64,000 nucleotides of DNA from Ruania halotolerans (GCF_021049285.1 NZ_CP088017.1:1809380-1873379); one strand, 5' to 3'; positions 34,568 through 45,000 are shown, counted from the stretch's first letter. Translations and numbers: made by a program. The notes: generated by a model from the sequence alone, not told the origin.

Positions 34568-34978
34568 ATGTGCTCCTGCCCGAACCGCCGCCAGGTGTTA
34601 CTTGCCACGAGCAGCGGCGCCGCTGCCGTACTGGGACTTGCCGCCTGTTCGCAGTCCGCGCCGGACCCGGATGAGGTGAGCACGGGCACCGTGTTGATGC
34701 CCCTCGACGACGTCGCCGTGGGTGAGGCGAAAGCCGTCACCACGGACGATGGCGTGGAGATCATGGTGGTCCGCACCGCCGAGGAGCAGGTGCATGCGTT
34801 CAGCGCCATCTGCACGCATCAGGGATGCTCGGTGCGCCCGCAAGACGGCGAGTTGCACTGCCCGTGCCACGGCTCCCGGTTCGACCAGGCAACCGGTGAA
34901 CCCACCGATGGCCCGGCGACCGAGCCGTTACCCGACGTGGCCGTCGCGATCGAGAACGGCAACGTCGTCACGGTCTGA
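34568..34978 (+). CDS. Rieske [2Fe-2S] domain lipoprotein
   Basis: A 136-residue protein with an N-terminal export signal: 'CPNRRQVLLATSSGAAAVLGLAACSQ' has an RR pair and an L-A-A-C lipobox. The Rieske centre follows, with 'CTHQGCSV' and 'CPCHGSRFD' giving the two Cys and two His ligands. It is probably a Tat-exported membrane-attached electron carrier, like other small actinobacterial Rieske proteins. ATG 34568 is used; the longer frame from 34217 lies within tetR. Confidence 0.92.
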   Translation: MCSCPNRRQVLLATSSGAAAVLGLAACSQSAPDPDEVSTGTVLMPLDDVAVGEAKAVTTDDGVEIMVVRTAEEQVHAFSAICTHQGCSVRPQDGELHCPCHGSRFDQATGEPTDGPATEPLPDVAVAIENGNVVTV

Positions 34979-34990
34979 CCCGTGGGCTAG

Positions 34991-36202
34991 TCAGGAGCGA
35001 GGGACAACATCCGGTTCGTCCACTTCCTGCATGGGCGGATCGACTGTGCGGAGCTTGGCGTAGACCGCCCAGATCACAGCCACGATCGGGATCACCACCA
35101 CGGCCCCCAGGATCCCGGCCACCAGCGTGCCGGAGGTGACCGCCAAGGCGATGGCTACCGGGTGCAGGGAGACCTGCTTTCCCATCACCAACGGCTGCAG
35201 CACGTGACCTTCGAACTGACCGATCAGCGCGATCGCGATCCCCACGATCACCGCATTCAGTGGTCCGTTGATGGCCAGCGCCACGATCATCGCGATCACC
35301 ATCGCAGCGGGTGCGCCGACCAGCGGGATGAATGCACCGATGAACACCAGGACTGCCAGTGGCGCCGCGAGGGGGACGCCGGCGATGAGCAGCACGATCA
35401 GCGCGAGCACCCCGTCCACGAGAGCGATGATCACCGTGCCGCGGGCGTATCCGGAGAACGTGTACCAACCCACGCCGCCGGCAGTGAGCCATTGGGACCG
35501 CACGCGGGCCGGCAGCTGGTTGATGAACCACCGCCACATCTCATCGCCGCGGGCGAGGAAGAACACGGTGCAGAAGGTGGCCAAGGCCAGAATCGCGAAC
35601 GTCTCGAACACCGAGCCGGCGCCCTGCGCAGCCCTGTCCAACAACTCGGACTGGTTCTCGCGGATCCACTGCAGGCCCGTCTCGGACCATTCACGCAACT
35701 GGTCCGCGGTGATGGAGATTCCGAATGGAAGGTCCTCCGCCAGGTTGAACAACTCGTTGATTCCCACGGTGAACTCGTCCGAGAGAGTCTCCCACTGCCC
35801 GGTGACGGAGCTGACCACATAGGTGACCATTCCGCCGATCACCAGCACCGCCCCGAGGATGGACAAGGCAGTGGCCGCGGCTCGCGGCATCACCTTGTCC
35901 ATCCAGTTCACGAACGGGCGTAGAACCGAGGCGAACACCAGCGCGAGGAAGACGGCGATGAACACCAACTGGATCTCCGCCGTCGCCCACACCAGCAGAG
36001 CCACGACGGCCACCACCACGAGCAGGCGCCACGACCATCCGCCGGCCTTGACCATCCAGCGCGGTACGCCGTCCGTTGTCGTTTCCGAGCTCAGGTGGCG
36101 CTCGGGAAGGCGGTGCGGGTGCAGGCGTGCGCCACGCGCGGGGGAGCGGGCGAGCTTGGGCATGGTCAGCGACTTCACCGTGGCCCTGCGACGCGTGGTC
36201 AT
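34991..36202 (-). CDS. AI-2E family transporter (PerM-like exporter)
   Basis: A 403-residue membrane protein of the AI-2E/PerM family: 'WRLLVVVAVVALLVWATAEIQLVFIAVFLALVFASVLRPFVNWM' opens the first helices, and a cytoplasmic/periplasmic loop domain follows (about 120-220). The C-terminal bundle contains 'GVLALIVLLIAGVPLAAPLAVLVFIGAFIPLVGAPAAMV' and 'PLVMGKQVSLHPVAIALAVTSGTLVAGILGAVVVIPIVAVIWAVY', the family signature. The start may be ATG 36202 or 36163. The substrate of most homologues is unknown; autoinducer-2 export applies to few of them. Confidence 0.88.
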   Translation of the reverse strand: MTTRRRATVKSLTMPKLARSPARGARLHPHRLPERHLSSETTTDGVPRWMVKAGGWSWRLLVVVAVVALLVWATAEIQLVFIAVFLALVFASVLRPFVNWMDKVMPRAAATALSILGAVLVIGGMVTYVVSSVTGQWETLSDEFTVGINELFNLAEDLPFGISITADQLREWSETGLQWIRENQSELLDRAAQGAGSVFETFAILALATFCTVFFLARGDEMWRWFINQLPARVRSQWLTAGGVGWYTFSGYARGTVIIALVDGVLALIVLLIAGVPLAAPLAVLVFIGAFIPLVGAPAAMVIAMIVALAINGPLNAVIVGIAIALIGQFEGHVLQPLVMGKQVSLHPVAIALAVTSGTLVAGILGAVVVIPIVAVIWAVYAKLRTVDPPMQEVDEPDVVPRS

Positions 36203-36254
36203 CTTCACACCGATAGTGTGCCGCAGCCACGGCCATTCTCGCGATGGGCGTGCC

Positions 36255-37252
36255 CTAGTGTCGGAGCAGGCCCGCCCAGAGGCGCACCTGGTAGAGGTCG
36301 TCTCGAGTGCGGGCCTGGCGCTCCGGCTCCTGCCAGGTTTCCCACTGCCACAGGATCGACTCGACGCATCGGGCGAGCGCCCACTCGCAGATCCGCTGTG
36401 CAGGCACACCCAGTGTCGCCTCGGCTAGGCGTACCCGAGCCGCCAGTTCGGCCGGTGGGTCGGGGTAGGCGAACGGTTGGTCGAGCTGGGAGAGCAGCGG
36501 CCACAGGTCGTATCCCGGATCTCCGGCCATCGGCTTGGGGTCGATCGCCAGCCAGTGCGCGCCGTGGCCGCGTGGAGCATCGAGCAGCACGTTGCCCGGG
36601 TTCAGATCGCCGTGCAGAAGGACGGTCGGAGCCGGCATCGCACCAACGGTCCCGAAGGCTCGGAGCAGTTCCAGGCCTTGGCCCATCGGTACGGCTGCGT
36701 CGGCGTACAGGTGCCTCCACCGGGCGGCCCGCTCGGCGGCGAGCTCCGCCCAGTAGGCACTCACGGCCGTCTGCGAGGGCAGATGCTCCGTCAACGGAGC
36801 CCGGTGCAAGTTCGCCAGCACCTCCAGCCCCGCCTGCAGTCGTACCTGCGGCGGAGAGGTCACCTGCGCCATCGGCGTGCCCGGATGGGCGCGACGCAGC
36901 AGCAGGGCCCAGTCCTGCGAATCGTGGTCAAGCAGTTCCACCGCAGCCAGGCCGTGCCACATCCGCAACGCTGCGGCCTCGTACTTTGCCTCGTCATGCG
37001 GGAAGGAGATCTTCAGCGCCACGGGGTACCGTCCGCGGTGGTGGCCGGCGCGGTCCAGGCGGCAGTACCACCGGCGAACGGTTCAGCCAGCCGTAACCGC
37101 CAGCGGGCGACGGCGCGGTGGACCAGTTCGGGCACGCGGGTGAGCCAGGCCGCGCCCGCCGGGGTCGACCCTGCACCGGTGGCCAGTGACGTGGGGATCG
37201 GTACTGTCGAACCGGCGCCATCGCTTGGCGCGGCGGCACGGGCACCTCGCAT
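36255..37252 (-). pseudogene. Aminoglycoside/streptomycin-phosphotransferase-like kinase split by a frameshift
   Basis: Two adjacent frames join into one kinase. Frame 1 (37252 down to 37013) codes 'VPELVHRAVARWRLRLAEPFAGGTAAWTAPATTADGTP' and frame 2 (36255-37022) continues 'VALKISFPHDEAKYEAAALRMWHG', then 'VLLHGDLNPGNVLL' (catalytic Asp and Asn) and 'AIDPKPMAGDPGYDLWPLL'. They are out of register at a run of four C on the minus strand (GGGG at 37023-37026). A fifth C would fuse them into a 332-residue protein with the family's GTPVALKI sequence. It could be a genuine 1-bp loss or a base-calling error in a homopolymer. Frame 2 alone retains the catalytic loop but lacks the N-lobe. Confidence 0.75.
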
Positions 37253-37291
37253 GCTCACGGCGTCAGACTATCCAGCCGGTAGCCTGCCTGG

Positions 37292-38167
37292 GTGCCTGAT
37301 ATCGAGTTGACGGCGGACTGTTCCTCTTGCGTCGGACTGTGCTGTGTGGCGCTGGGGTTCAGGGCCTCCGCTGACTTCGCGTTCGACAAAGCTCCCGGCG
37401 AGCCGTGCCGCAACCTCACACCGGAGCACGGTTGTGGCGTGCACGCCACGCTCCGGTCGCGAGGAATGCCCGGGTGCACGGTGTATGACTGCCAGGGAGC
37501 CGGGCAGCGCACGACCGCCGTGTTCGCCGAGGCGGCTGCCCGCGGGGAGATTCCCGCGGCGACCTGGCGGGACCCGTCGGTGGCACCGGCGATGTTCGCC
37601 ACGTTTGCACGGATGCGCCGCCTGCATGACGCCCTCTGGCATCTGGATCATGCTGCTGGCCGTGAGGTGAGTGAGGACCTGCACGTCGAGGTGCAGCAGC
37701 ACCGTGACCAGGCGAGCATCGTCGCTCATGCGCGACTGGAGGACCTGCCGAGCGAGGCCGATGTGGAGGAACTGTGGGAGCAGATCGGCCCGCTACTGGC
37801 TGCGGTCAGCGAACAGGTGCGTTCCGAGACGGTGGCCGAACCGGCCGATCTGCGCGGGCGTGACCTCGCTGGTGCGCGGATGCGGGGACGGGGGATGCGG
37901 GGGGCCAACTTGCGTGGGGCGATGCTGGTGGGGGCGGATCTGCGGGAGGCCGACCTACGGGCTGTGGACCTGGCCGGCGCCGATCTGCGCGGCGCGCGCC
38001 TGGACGGGGCAGATTTGACCGGTGCGCTGTTCTGCACTCAGTCCCAGCTCGATGCGGCCCGTGGCAACGGCGCTGCCCGCCTGCCTGCCGGGCTGCATCG
38101 TCCCGGTCATTGGGGGAACTCCGGGGGCGCGAAGCCCCGTGGTCAGGTTCAGGCGCCGCCTGCGTAG
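37292..38167 (+). CDS. Cys-cluster and pentapeptide-repeat protein
   Basis: A 291-residue protein. Residues about 10-70 hold a dense Cys cluster ('CSSCVGLCCVALGF', 'PCRNLTPEHGCGVH', 'GCTVYDCQGAGQ'), likely binding metal (YkgJ-like). A helical region (75-180) follows, and then a right-handed pentapeptide-repeat helix (about 185-250, A-D-L-R-G and A-N-L-R-G type repeats). The tail is basic. GTG 37292 is used. It overlaps the 3' end of the convergent trmL gene by 19 bp. The combination is known in actinobacteria but its function is not established. Confidence 0.87.
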   Translation: MPDIELTADCSSCVGLCCVALGFRASADFAFDKAPGEPCRNLTPEHGCGVHATLRSRGMPGCTVYDCQGAGQRTTAVFAEAAARGEIPAATWRDPSVAPAMFATFARMRRLHDALWHLDHAAGREVSEDLHVEVQQHRDQASIVAHARLEDLPSEADVEELWEQIGPLLAAVSEQVRSETVAEPADLRGRDLAGARMRGRGMRGANLRGAMLVGADLREADLRAVDLAGADLRGARLDGADLTGALFCTQSQLDAARGNGAARLPAGLHRPGHWGNSGGAKPRGQVQAPPA

Positions 38168-38622
38168 CCGTTCTGACGCCACGCCTCGAAGGTGGCAATG
38201 GCGGCCGAGTTGGACAGGTTCAGAGACCGTACGCCGGGGTGCATCGGGATCCGGACGCGCGCAGTGAGCCGATCGTCGGCGAGGACGTGCTCGGGCAGTC
38301 CGGCCGGTTCGGGGCCGAACAGGAGGGCATCGCCTGGGGTATAGGAGATGTCGGCGAATGACTGGTCGGCGCGTCCGGTGAACGCGAACACGCGGCCCGT
38401 GCCGTGGGCGAACAGGTACGTCAGGGTCGTCTCCAGGTCCGGGTGGACATGCACGCGGGCGAGATCGTGATAGTCGAGCCCCGCACGGCGCAGTTTGGCG
38501 TCGGAGAGGTCGAAACCTAGAGGTTCGACCAGGTGCAGGGTGGTACCGGTGGCCGCGGTCATGCGGATCGCATTCCCGGTGTTGGGCGGGATTCGCGGCT
38601 CGTAGAAGACGATATGGAACAC
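38149..38622 (-). CDS. trmL: tRNA (cytidine(34)-2'-O)-methyltransferase
   Basis: A 157-residue SPOUT-fold enzyme that methylates the ribose of the wobble nucleotide of tRNA-Leu isoacceptors. Characteristic segments are 'IVFYEPRIPPNTGNAIRMTAATG', 'YTPGDALLFGPEPAGLPEHVL' and 'IPMHPGVRSLNLSNSAAIATFEAWRQ', which build the knotted SAM site. It is short, as usual for TrmL. Convergent with the pentapeptide-repeat gene. A tRNA-Leu gene happens to lie further right in the window. Confidence 0.95.
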   Translation of the reverse strand: MFHIVFYEPRIPPNTGNAIRMTAATGTTLHLVEPLGFDLSDAKLRRAGLDYHDLARVHVHPDLETTLTYLFAHGTGRVFAFTGRADQSFADISYTPGDALLFGPEPAGLPEHVLADDRLTARVRIPMHPGVRSLNLSNSAAIATFEAWRQNGYAGGA

Positions 38623-38631
38623 CCGCTGACT

Positions 38632-39786
38632 TTACCCGCGCGTCGGCCACGTCCAAGACGGGCGGTCCAGCGTGCCCTGCCCGTCCACCTCAGTGGCTCC
38701 CCACTCCTTGACCAGGTGCACATGCGAAGCGGTGCCGAGGTGCTCGCGGAGCCGGTCGGAGTGGGTGACCACCACCACCTGCATCTCTTCGGCGGCGCGC
38801 TTCATCAGGTGGGCCAGTGGCTCGATGAGTTCTGGGTGCAGGCTCGTCTCCGGCTCGTTCAGCACCATCAGCTCGGGGGGCCGCGGGGTGAGCAGTGCGG
38901 CCGCAAGCATCAGGTAGCGGAGGGTGCCGTCGGAGAGTTCCGGTGCGGATAGCGGCCTGAGCAGGCCCGGCTGATGCAGCGCGAGCGCGAAGCGGCCGGA
39001 TTCCGCGGTGATCGTGATCGTGCTTGCGAACGCGTGCTCAAGTGTGCTGGCCAGGACATCCGCCCGCCCGATCTCCTCGATCGTGGCCAGGGCCGCTGCA
39101 AGGTCCGAACCGTCCGCGGCGAGTACGGGAGTACGCGTTCCGACGACGGTGGCTCGTGCAGGTGCCCCGGCGTCGGTACGGAGATGGTCATAGAAGCGCC
39201 AGGTACGCATCGATTCCCGCAATTCGAGCAGCTCTGGGGCGCGTTGGGGGTCGGCGAGCGAGCTCACGCATGAGTCCGAAGGGGCCAGGCCATGGGTGAG
39301 TTCCACCCAGTCGCGTCCGTCGCGCACGGTGACCAGAGGACCTCGCCGGCGCACGAGTTGCGCGGCCGGGCGTGCGAGCGGCCCTGCCCAGATGGTCTCC
39401 AGCTTGATCTCCGGGTCGAGCGCGAACCGGGTGGGGACATCCGGCCGTGGCAGTCCGAGGTCGAGCGCGTATCCGAAGGTGTCCCCCGAGAAGCCCAGTT
39501 GCAGTCGTACCGGCCCTCGGCGGGTGGTGCCCTGCACGGTATGCGCTCCACGGCGCATCGCCGCGGAGAGGTGCTCAGGTCCGGCCCACCGGGTGGAGGC
39601 GAGCCCACCTTCGGCAGCAAGCGATGCGATGGCCGTTCCTGCTGCAGTCTCGGCGAGCAAGCGCAGCGCGCGGTAGAGACTTGACTTGCCGGTTCCATTG
39701 GCTCCGCTGATGACGGTGAGCCCGTCGAGGGGAATGACAATGTCCTGGAGCGACCGGTAGCCCTGCACGGCGAGGGTGGTAATCAT
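38632..39786 (-). CDS. AAA-family ATPase (RecF/OLD-like, putative)
   Basis: A 384-residue ATPase. Walker A is 'VISGANGTGKSSLYRAL' near residue 28, and near the C-terminus are 'LSDGTLRYLMLAAALL' (signature-like) and 'MVLNEPETSLHPELI' (Walker B), followed by 'VVVVTHSDRL'. The arrangement is that of the SMC/RecF-like ABC ATPases grouped as AAA_21. No DNA-binding or TOPRIM nuclease partner is adjacent. ATG 39786 is used. Orphan members of this group take part in various genome-maintenance or defence roles; I do not claim any. Confidence 0.85.
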   Translation of the reverse strand: MITTLAVQGYRSLQDIVIPLDGLTVISGANGTGKSSLYRALRLLAETAAGTAIASLAAEGGLASTRWAGPEHLSAAMRRGAHTVQGTTRRGPVRLQLGFSGDTFGYALDLGLPRPDVPTRFALDPEIKLETIWAGPLARPAAQLVRRRGPLVTVRDGRDWVELTHGLAPSDSCVSSLADPQRAPELLELRESMRTWRFYDHLRTDAGAPARATVVGTRTPVLAADGSDLAAALATIEEIGRADVLASTLEHAFASTITITAESGRFALALHQPGLLRPLSAPELSDGTLRYLMLAAALLTPRPPELMVLNEPETSLHPELIEPLAHLMKRAAEEMQVVVVTHSDRLREHLGTASHVHLVKEWGATEVDGQGTLDRPSWTWPTRG

Positions 39787-39833
39787 CGTGGCTAGCGTAG
39801 GCGGGAGCGGTGACAGTTCGGCAGGATGGGGCA

Positions 39834-40334
39834 ATGACGCCACGAGACGCTCAGGACGGCTCGGCCGGACGGAACGAATCCGCGGTCGAGCGGGCAGACC
39901 GCAACTGGGATGAACTCATGCAGGAGCTACGCGTGACCCAGACGGGCGCGCAGATCCTCACCGGCTTCCTCCTGACGTTGCCCTTTCAGCAGCGCTTTGG
40001 TGACCTGCGCTCCGATCAGGTCGCCGTCTACCTGATCCTTGTCGGGCTCGCACTAGCCACCACCGCATTCATGGTGGCTCCGGTCAGCATCCACCGGATG
40101 CTCTTCCAGAAGCGCCGCAAACCGCAGACCGTCCAATTGGGCAACCGGATGGCCAAGGTCGGACTGGCGTTGCTTGCGTTGACTGTCACCGGCATCGCCT
40201 GGTTCATCTTCGATGTGGTGGCAGGCCGTCCGGCGGCGATCGCGGCGGCGGCCGGAGCAGCGGCGGTCGCCGCGGTGTTCTGGTTGGCTCTGCCATGGTG
40301 GATGCGGCGCGGTGCACGCGGCCAGCAGGACTAG
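39834..40334 (+). CDS. DUF6328-type small membrane protein
   Basis: A 166-residue protein. A soluble charged N-terminus ('ERADRNWDELMQELRVTQTGAQILTGFLLTLPFQQRF') leads into four predicted helices. The 'QELRVTQTGAQILTGFLL' segment is shared with the actinobacterial DUF6328 family, of unknown role. ATG 39834 has AGGATGGGG just upstream. Its stop overlaps that of the convergent DNA ligase gene in the tetranucleotide CTAG. Confidence 0.8.
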   Translation: MTPRDAQDGSAGRNESAVERADRNWDELMQELRVTQTGAQILTGFLLTLPFQQRFGDLRSDQVAVYLILVGLALATTAFMVAPVSIHRMLFQKRRKPQTVQLGNRMAKVGLALLALTVTGIAWFIFDVVAGRPAAIAAAAGAAAVAAVFWLALPWWMRRGARGQQD

Positions 40335-41956
40335 CGGTCGGACCGCCTCGACCCGCGACCGGCTGAATCTGCCGAGCTCGCCGCCTCTGGCGCGCTCGTC
40401 CCAGACGCTCGTGCCCCTGGTGGTGCCTGCCCGGGCAGGAGCGCGCGCAGGCCGCTGATCGGGTCGGCGTCCGTGGCGCGTTTGTCGTCACGGTAGGTCA
40501 CCACCCGGGCAAACCGGAGCGCCACACCGCCGGGGTATCGGGTGGAGCGTTGAACGCCGTCGATGGCGATCTCAACGACTTGTTCGGGGTGTACCCGCAC
40601 GACCGTCTCGGTGCGTTCGGTGGCCAGTTCGGTGAATCGTTCGGTCTGCCAGCTGAGCATGGCGTCAGTGAGGCCTTTGAACGTCTTGCCCACCATCACG
40701 AAGCCTCCGGGTGGGCCGTAGTGCCCGTCCGGATCGCGGGCGCCCAGGTGCAGGTTGGACAGCCATCCCGTGCGCCGTCCGTACCCCCATTCGGCGGCGA
40801 GGACCACCAGATCGACGGTGTGCACCGGTTTCACCTTCAACCAGGCGGAGCCGCGCCGGCCCGCTGCGTAGGTCGAATCGATGCCCTTGACAAGTACGCC
40901 CTCGTGCCCGGCTACGAGGGATTCCTCGAGCATGTGCTCAGCAGTGCTCGGATCGCCAGTCACGGTGCCCGGGACCATCAGGTCACCCGCGATCTGAGCG
41001 AGCACCTCGAGGCGGTCCCGCAGGGGAGAGTCAATGAGATCTCGTCCATCCACGTGCAGGACGTCGAAGAACCATGGGCGCAGCACAACGTCACCGGCGT
41101 CGCTGCCGAAGCGCGCCATCGACTCCTGAAAGGGTCGAGGTCGGCCGTCGTCGGTCAGCGCCAGGGTCTCGCCATCCAGGATCACGGCGTGCACGGGCAG
41201 GGCCCGCGCCGCTTCGACGACGTCGGGCACCCGCTCGGTGATCTCGGCCAGGCTGCGCGTATAGACGCGTATGTCCTCGCCCAGGCGGTGGACCTGGATC
41301 CGGGCTCCATCCAGTTTGGCCTGGACGGCGGCTGTTCCGACGGCGGCCAACGCTTCAGTGGGTGAGGGCGCGGTCCCGGCGAGCATGGGAAAGACAGGGG
41401 TTCCCACTTGTAGTCCGATCGCACTCAGGTCGGCGCCGGTCCGGGCGAGGCGCGCGGTTTCCCCGAGATCACCGGTGAGCATGGCGGCACGACGGACTTC
41501 TTCGGGAGGGAGCTCGCAGGCGCGAGCGATGGCGTCGGTGAGTACTCCCTCCAGGGCGCCGGTGCGCATATCGCCGAGGATCACCCGGATCAGGAAATCC
41601 TGTTCCTGCTCGGTCGCTCTGGAGAACAGGCTCTGGAGCAGTTCGCCACGCTGGTTGGCCGAGCCCGGTCCGGTGGTTGCCGCCAGCGCGCTGAATACCT
41701 GGTCGACCTCGGCGACGGTGAGGCTGGCCTGCCCGGCCGGCTCGCGGGGGACCGCTTCCAGGGTCCGCCAGCCCACACCGAGCCGCCCCTGGCGCACGCT
41801 GCCGAGCAGCATCCCGACGGCGGCGGGCACCTCAGCAGGGTCGAGTCGCCCGAGGAGTTCGGAGAGCGCGGTGATCTTCGCAGTGCGCGAGCGGGTCGCC
41901 GCGAGCGCTGTGGCCGTGGCGTCGAGGTCAGCGAACGGGGTCGAGCCTGCAGACAT
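40331..41956 (-). CDS. ATP-dependent DNA ligase (LigB type)
   Basis: A 541-residue ligase of the mycobacterial LigB/archaeal class. The N-terminal helical DNA-binding domain ('AALAATTGPGSANQRGELLQSLF', 'GDMRTGALEGVLTDAIA') precedes the nucleotidyltransferase, where 'AKLDGARIQVHRLGEDIRVYTR' has the adenylated Lys (residue 214) in the KxDGxR motif. The 'VILDGETLAL' motif and 'EGVLVKGIDSTYAAGRRGSAWLKVKP' follow. An OB domain and a Ser-rich tail complete it. Non-essential accessory ligases of this group act in repair. The start is ATG 41956. Confidence 0.93.
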   Translation of the reverse strand: MSAGSTPFADLDATATALAATRSRTAKITALSELLGRLDPAEVPAAVGMLLGSVRQGRLGVGWRTLEAVPREPAGQASLTVAEVDQVFSALAATTGPGSANQRGELLQSLFSRATEQEQDFLIRVILGDMRTGALEGVLTDAIARACELPPEEVRRAAMLTGDLGETARLARTGADLSAIGLQVGTPVFPMLAGTAPSPTEALAAVGTAAVQAKLDGARIQVHRLGEDIRVYTRSLAEITERVPDVVEAARALPVHAVILDGETLALTDDGRPRPFQESMARFGSDAGDVVLRPWFFDVLHVDGRDLIDSPLRDRLEVLAQIAGDLMVPGTVTGDPSTAEHMLEESLVAGHEGVLVKGIDSTYAAGRRGSAWLKVKPVHTVDLVVLAAEWGYGRRTGWLSNLHLGARDPDGHYGPPGGFVMVGKTFKGLTDAMLSWQTERFTELATERTETVVRVHPEQVVEIAIDGVQRSTRYPGGVALRFARVVTYRDDKRATDADPISGLRALLPGQAPPGARASGTSAPEAASSADSAGRGSRRSDR

Positions 41957-42043
41957 GGTGTCAGTGTGGCACCGAGCTGTGACGTCCACCGCGTGGACCG
42001 TGAACGTCAGGATGACGCGGTCCACTTGGCCGGTGGTGCCGCG

Positions 42044-45000
42044 TCAGTGCGGCCGGGCGCGCACCGTGACGAGTTCAAACGCGCGCAGGTCGAGTTCGAG
42101 CTGGTTCTGCGCGGCCTCACGATCGGTGTCGACTGCGCGCTCGAGCGAATCAACAGGGCGGATAGTTGCCGAATCCACCACGATCCGGGCCCGGGTGGGG
42201 CGCCCGAGCGCTTCGTAGACACGGATGATGAGATCACCGGATCCGTCCTCGGCGAGCTTGACCGTATGCAGCACCACGCCGGCTCCAAATGCTTGGGCGA
42301 CCGGCGCCACATCGGCGCCACTGCCGGTGACGGCCCGCAGCGGCGTGTCGAGGTCGTAGGCCTCCTCCACGGCCCCGGAGACATCCGGGGTGAGCACCAT
42401 GCGGGAGCGGAACGTGTGCACGCCCTGATCGCTCTCGGGATCGGGGTACAACGGACCGCGCAGCAGGGTCTGGCGCACCTGAGTGCGGTACTCCTCGCCG
42501 GGGATGCGCGTGATGTCGTGCCCGTAGGTGGAGTCGTTCACCACGGCAGCACCGACCACGCGATCGCTGACGTGCACCCACCGGTGCGCGACCACCTCGA
42601 ACCGTGCTTCATCCCAGGAGGTGTTCTCGTGGGTCGGGCGCTCCACGTACCCGAACTGCGTCTCCGCAGCGCTGGCGCGGGCGTCGATGCGGAACGGATG
42701 GGCGAGCTTGAGCAGACGCTGGCACTCATGCCAGTCGACGGTGGTGACGATGTCGACCACGGGCCGGTCGGCGAGGACGGTCACCACCTGCTCGACCCGA
42801 GAAGAGCCGAAGGTGCGCGTGATGCGCACGGCAGGAGCGCCGTCGTCGGCCATCTGCACGCAGGCGGTGCCATCGGTGGGCACAGTCAGTTCCCGGTAGT
42901 GGGCATCGATATCCCACGCATCCCAGTCGGTGGGGATGTCCTGGTGCAGGTCCAGGGCGTTCCCCGGGGTGCCGGAGCTGAACAGGCCGCGGCCGGAGGC
43001 GTGGTCGAGCAACTCCACGAAGGTGCCGTCATCGGCCACGTGCAACTCCAGGTGGGCGCTACGTAGCACGTGCCGGTCAGCCTCCCGAGCCACTGACACG
43101 TCCTGGCTCACCGTCTCGACCGGCGCGGCAGCGAGTGGAGCGATCCCGGAACGTGGGAAGGGTGATCCGTTCACGGTGATGGTCTCACTGCCCACTCCGG
43201 CGAGCAGATCCAGCGAGCCGGTGATGATCCGCTCCAGGGCAGCGGCGTCCTGCGCGTGCATCCGCTCCGCGTCGGTGTGCACCCACGAGATCGAACTGCC
43301 GGGCAGGATGTCGTGGAACTGCAGCAGCAGGGTCCGCTCCCAGATCCGGGTCAGTTGTTCTTGTGGGTACGGCGCACCGGCACGGACGGTGGCCGTGGCC
43401 GCCCACAGTTCGGCCTCGCGCAGCAGTGCCTCGGCCCGACGGTTGCCCCGCTTGGTCCGTGCCTGCGAGGAGTAGGTGCCGCGGTGCAACTCCAGATACA
43501 TCTCCCCGGTCCAGGTGGCCGGGCCGGTTTCGCCAGTCTCACTCGCCTCGGCCTGCGCTTGGGCGAAGAACTCCGACGGCGCACCGAACCGGACCCGGGG
43601 CAGGCCCTCTACATCGGCGGCGCGCCGGCCGGCCTCGAGCATCTCCCGGGTCGGCCCCCCGCCACCATCGCCGTATCCGAACGGCACGATACTGCCGGAG
43701 AAATCGTCGTGATCGGCGAAGTTGCGCTGAGCGTAGGAGAGTTCGAAGGGGGACAGGTCGGAGTTGTAGGTGTCCACCGGAGTGAAGTGGGTGAGGATGC
43801 GGGAGCCGTCGATGCCCTCCCAGGTGAAGGTGTGGTGCGGCATCCGGTTGGTGCGGTTCCAGGACATCTTCTGCCCGAAGAACCAGCGAGCGCCGGCCGA
43901 ACGCGCGATCTGCGGGAACGCGCCGGTGTAGCCGAAACTGTCCGGTAGCCATACCTCGGGGCATTCGATGCCGAACTCGCGCATGAAGAAGCCCTGACCG
44001 GCCACGAACTGGCGCACCAGGGACTCCCCGCTGGGCATGTTCGTGTCGGACTCCACCCACATCCCGCCCACCGGAACGAATTGGCCGCGCGAGACGGCCT
44101 CGCGGATGCGCGTGAACAGGTCCGGGTAGTGCTCCTTCATCCACGCGAACTGCTGAGCGGAGGAGCAGGCGAACACGAAGTCCGGGTTGTCCTCCATCAG
44201 GGTGAGCACATTGGAGAAGGTGCGGGCGCACTTGCGGATCGTCTCGCGCAGCGGCCAGAGCCAGGCCGAGTCGATATGCGCGTGTCCCACGGCGGTCAGC
44301 GTCATGGCGCTCGCGTGTGCAGGCGCGCTCAGCACGCCGGTCAGCTCTCTGCGTGCCGCCGCGGCGGTGCCGGCAACCTCGGTGGGGTCGAGAACGGCGA
44401 GCATCCGCTCGATCGCGGCAAGGATCAGGTCCCGACGGCGCACATCGGTGCTCTCGTCGGTGGCGATCCCGCGCAGCAGGTCCACATCGTGGCCGAGGGC
44501 GACCACGTCGGCATCGGGGACCGCCAGGTGGGCGCCGCCGAAGCGGTAGATCTCCGCCTCGCCGGCGCTCTCCCAGCTGCCCAGGTGCGCGAGCGGGATC
44601 AGGTCCGTGCCGTGAGCGGTGTTCAGGGTGGGGTTCGCGGCCGCCTCCACCCAGTACTCGACTTTTCCGCCCGGCGTGACGTCCAGGGGGATGCGGTGAT
44701 TCAAGGGGGAGAGGGCTCGAACCACCGTGCCCTCAGCGGTGTAGACGAGACCCTCGGCCTGGAACCCGGACTGCGCTGTGGTGAACCCCAAGTCGATCTC
44801 GAGCTCCGTGGCCGATGTGCTCTCGGCGTCCCAGTCGTCCGGCACCTGGCCCTGTACGTGCATCCACACCGTGTCCCACGCCCGCCCCCAGGAGGCGCCG
44901 GGAGCGAGCGGGCTCAGCGTGCCCTGAGTCCCTTCGGCGAAGGTCACGGGTTCGCCGCCGACAGCTCGCGCCGCGACCGAGAGGGGACTGCGGTGCCGGA

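Noticed and set aside
38632-39786. Anti-phage defence system based on the AAA ATPase.
   Set aside because: No nuclease, TOPRIM or partner gene lies beside it; neighbours are trmL and a DUF6328 protein, so defence is not supported.
41957-42043. Short inverted repeat (ACCGCGT/ACGCGGT) between the ligase and mannosidase genes.
   Set aside because: Only 7 bp and near the background expected in GC-rich DNA; too weak to list as a terminator.
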